A stretch of 6,903 nt of DNA, taken from assembly GCA_938008865.1 (NCBI GenBank), contig CALLJA010000444.1:1-6903 (forward strand), in the 5' to 3' direction. This DNA is from an uncultured Anaerolineales bacterium (GTDB taxonomy: Bacteria > Chloroflexota > Anaerolineae > Anaerolineales > Villigracilaceae). A program made the translations under genes and the position numbers. Positions 5,146-6,903 of the stretch are shown here, piece by piece. The stretch's first letter is position 1, and every line of letters starts with the position of its first letter. The notes beneath the pieces were generated by a model, which searched no databases, had not been told where the DNA came from, and saw nothing but the letters and a program-made list of their open reading frames with translations.

Positions 5146-6507
5146 CTACTTGGGCGTCCAGAGAGTGACGTTGGTCATCTGACAGCGTGTCCCGTAGTCG
5201 CTATTCCCGCCCGAGAGCAGCGAGAGGGCGAATTTGCCCACCGCATCCTGGTCGGAGGCCAGAATAAAGTGAACGAACACATCATTGACCAACACGTACA
5301 GGTTGTTTCCCCAAACAGCCGCGGCAAAGTCCGCTTCAGTCGGTTTGGGGATGATGGGGAATCTTCCGCTGTCCTCCGCAACTCCCATGCGTTTGGCGGT
5401 CGCGTCCGTCCCTTTGGCGAGCACGATATTGGCCTGGTCAAGGAATACTGCGTAATGTTTGCCATCCTCCTTGATGCCGAAGCCGATACCGCAGCCCGAG
5501 ATGTCGGGCGTCGAGGTATACGACTCCCACTTGAAGTGCGCGCTGAAAACAAAGTTCTCATATTCATCCTGGGCTTCCTCTGCGAAGCCCCATTTGTAAT
5601 ACCAGCCCTTCTGCGCCATGGACTTCTTGAAATCCGCAATGGAGATCGTCTGGCCGTCGGTGGTATCGATGTACCCCTTTTCCTTGAACGTTTCGAGCAG
5701 GGCTGGGAAGTCCACCTGTGTTTGGACGGCAGGCTGCTCGGCCTTGGTCCACAACAGGATGTCGGTCATCTCGCAGCGGGTCCCGTAATCGGCATTGGAC
5801 TCCGCCAGGACAGTGAAAGCCAGCTTGCCGGATGAAACCTGATCGGCCGATAAAGTGTAGGTAGTGACCGCTCCATCCACCCAGACGTACGCTGCTTGAC
5901 CCTTGACCATCAGGGCGACGTCGTGCTCGGTGGGCGTGCCCGGCTCGGGCCCAGCGGGGCCGTTTGTCCTGCCAACCAGATAGGACCAGTGGCCTCGTTT
6001 CAAGGTAAACAGGATGCGGTCCTTGTCCAGAATGACCAGATAGTTGTCATCGTTATCCTGAACGCCAAAAGCGATCCCACATCCCGCCAGGCTTTCGGTC
6101 TCGGAAGCCGACTCCCACTTCATGTGGGCGCGGATCAGGAACGTGTCTGGGAGCGTTTCACCCGTATCGAAGAGATCGTCCCAGTATCCCCGCTGGGCAA
6201 ACTCCGCCTGGTAATCGGGCAGGGCCTTGCTAACGCCCTCGGTGGACTCCAGGACGCCCTTCTCCTGAAACTCATTCAACAGGGTTTGAAGATCCTCGGC
6301 CTGCTTGGTGGCCGTGGCATTGGGCGTGGCGGTGGGAGTGAACGTGGGGGTTGCGGTGGCCAGGGGCGTCGGCGTATCGCTGGGCAGGGGCGTCTCGCTC
6401 GGCGGCGGCGGTGTGGGCGTGGCGGCTGGCGCGCCCATGGAACAGGCTGAAAGGGCAACGATCAGGGCCAAGAAGATCGCGGTTTTGAAGGCTTTGAATG
6501 TGTACAT
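5146..6507 (-). CDS. Lipoprotein with Thr/Pro-rich linker and two copies of a cysteine-pair domain
   Basis: The predicted protein has 453 residues and I cannot assign a function. Residues 1-21 form a lipoprotein signal peptide with the lipobox LSAC, so Cys22 should be lipidated. Residues 26-67 are a Pro/Thr/Ala-rich linker that would hold the rest away from the membrane. Two related domains follow, at about 73-254 and 270-451. Each has a short N-terminal helix (LLNEFQEKG / LLETFKEKG), a KWES...GCGI-FG motif, a central strand region and a C-terminal DYGTRC-MT motif ending in LWT. Each has exactly two cysteines (143/245 and 339/442), plausibly a disulphide outside the cell. The strand-rich pattern suggests a concanavalin A/LamG-like jelly roll, by inference only. 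The ATG at 6507 is chosen because it opens the signal peptide and GAGAGGAA lies just upstream (6517-6510). The longer frame to 6705 overlaps the upstream paralogue. Confidence 0.85.
   Translation of the reverse strand: MYTFKAFKTAIFLALIVALSACSMGAPAATPTPPPPSETPLPSDTPTPLATATPTFTPTATPNATATKQAEDLQTLLNEFQEKGVLESTEGVSKALPDYQAEFAQRGYWDDLFDTGETLPDTFLIRAHMKWESASETESLAGCGIAFGVQDNDDNYLVILDKDRILFTLKRGHWSYLVGRTNGPAGPEPGTPTEHDVALMVKGQAAYVWVDGAVTTYTLSADQVSSGKLAFTVLAESNADYGTRCEMTDILLWTKAEQPAVQTQVDFPALLETFKEKGYIDTTDGQTISIADFKKSMAQKGWYYKWGFAEEAQDEYENFVFSAHFKWESYTSTPDISGCGIGFGIKEDGKHYAVFLDQANIVLAKGTDATAKRMGVAEDSGRFPIIPKPTEADFAAAVWGNNLYVLVNDVFVHFILASDQDAVGKFALSLLSGGNSDYGTRCQMTNVTLWTPK
5155..5700 (-). repeat. Second copy of the duplicated lipoprotein domain
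   Basis: This encodes residues 270-451. It shares KWES, SGCGIGFG and SDYGTRCQMT with the first copy, with about 182 residues in each and near-identical cysteine spacing (103 against 102 residues). It ends in LWTPK. That ending is closer to the IFWTPK of the upstream paralogue than to the LLWTKA of copy one, which suggests that this copy is the ancestral C-terminal unit. Confidence 0.8.
5746..6291 (-). repeat. First copy of the duplicated lipoprotein domain
   Basis: This encodes residues 73-254 and is colinear with the second copy. Shared features are LLNEFQEKG, HMKWES, AGCGIAFG, YLVILDKDRI, SGKLAF and ADYGTRCEMTDILLWT. Similarity is clear at the protein level but the bases differ widely, so the duplication is old. 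Confidence 0.8.
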
Positions 6508-6604
6508 GGTTCCTCTCGATTGAAAGACATGACGAAACGTGAAATTTCGATTTTCCCGTCGTTCGGGGCAAATGCCTGAGATTACGGCGTATCCTTGCTC
6601 CGCC

Positions 6605-6903
6605 TTACTTCGGCGTCCAAAAGATGATGTCCGACATTTCACAGCGCGTGCCGTAGCCGCCGTTGGTACCTGAGAGGACCGAAAAGGCCAATTTCCCATT
6701 CCCATCCAACTCGGAGGAGAGGTTGTAGGTGACGATGGTATCGTTCACGGAGACGGTCACATTCTGGTCCCATACGGCCAGCACGAAATCGGCCCTGGCA
6801 GGGATCGGAATGGGAGCGAAACGCTTCCCACCCGAGGTTCCCATACGAAAAAGTTGAGTCCCTTTGGTGCGCACCAAAAAGAGATTTTCACGGTCGAGAA
6901 AAA
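6605..6903 (-). CDS. Paralogue of the downstream lipoprotein domain, C-terminal 98 residues (cut by window edge)
   Basis: Only the end of the gene is visible; it continues past position 6903. The open frame reads into the window without a start, beginning FLDRENLFLVRTKG. This aligns with FLDQANIVLAKG of the second domain copy in the neighbouring lipoprotein. Further matches are ARADFVLAVWDQNVTVSVND, NGKLAFSVLSGTNGGYGTRC and EMSDIIFWTPK, with a TAA stop at 6607-6605. The visible part covers roughly the last half of one domain and holds the second of the expected two cysteines. The neighbour's ATG is 97 bases downstream on the same strand, and I see no clear terminator in the gap, so the two may be co-transcribed. 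A Leu TTG codon near 6877 could be mistaken for a start, but similarity extends upstream of it. Confidence 0.8.
   Translation of the reverse strand, partial: FLDRENLFLVRTKGTQLFRMGTSGGKRFAPIPIPARADFVLAVWDQNVTVSVNDTIVTYNLSSELDGNGKLAFSVLSGTNGGYGTRCEMSDIIFWTPK

Noticed and set aside
6305..6430. G/T-rich minisatellite-like stretch
   Set aside because: The imperfect repeats are explained by repeated Thr-Pro and Ala-Thr codons on the minus strand; there is no regular repeat unit.
5269..6523. Plus-strand frames opposite the lipoprotein gene
   Set aside because: The lipoprotein reading has a signal peptide, lipobox and internal domain duplication. The Gly/Val-rich plus-strand product at 6305-6450 is just the antisense of the Thr/Pro linker codons.
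6508..6705. Longer N-terminus of the lipoprotein, starting at 6705
   Set aside because: It would overlap the conserved C-terminal coding region of the upstream paralogue in another frame and bury the signal peptide internally.

Overview
The window looks like a chromosomal segment of a GC-rich bacterium, most plausibly from the Chloroflexota (Anaerolineae-like). This is inference from three things: the split two-subunit glycine decarboxylase, a lipoprotein with a long Thr/Pro-rich linker, and small membrane proteins of a type I associate with that phylum. No rRNA or marker gene is present to prove it. No phage, transposase or CRISPR array is visible, and most of the window is ordinary housekeeping DNA. 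The less ordinary parts are the regulatory and repetitive sequences and the tandem lipoproteins.

Layout. (1) Positions 1-346, minus strand: the first 115 codons of methionyl-tRNA formyltransferase (fmt), cut by the window edge and apparently read from a leaderless promoter. (2) Positions 347-465: a divergent promoter region. (3) Positions 466-804: a small DUF4870-like membrane protein, ended by a strong hairpin terminator. (4) Positions 908-1372: a second small membrane protein of unknown function. (5) Positions 1394-1720: a consensus-like promoter, a tandem glycine riboswitch and an intrinsic terminator. (6) Positions 1759-5088: gcvH, gcvPA and gcvPB, encoding the H protein and the two subunits of the P protein of the glycine cleavage system. 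A 95-bp palindromic repeat of a dispersed type sits between gcvH and gcvPA. (7) Positions 5102-5136: a terminator shaped to work in both directions, separating convergent genes. (8) Positions 5146-6507, minus strand: a lipoprotein with two copies of a ~182-residue cysteine-pair domain. (9) Positions 6605-6903, minus strand: the C-terminal end of a paralogue carrying the same domain.

How it works together. Glycine is expected to bind the tandem aptamers and prevent termination at 1691-1720, switching on gcvH-gcvPA-gcvPB, so that excess glycine is decarboxylated by P protein and its aminomethyl group passed to the lipoyl arm of H protein. The T protein gene (gcvT) and the L protein gene are not in the window and must lie elsewhere if the pathway is complete. 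The palindromic element may uncouple expression of H protein from that of the P subunits. The tandem lipoproteins are unrelated to this pathway and probably act on the cell surface.
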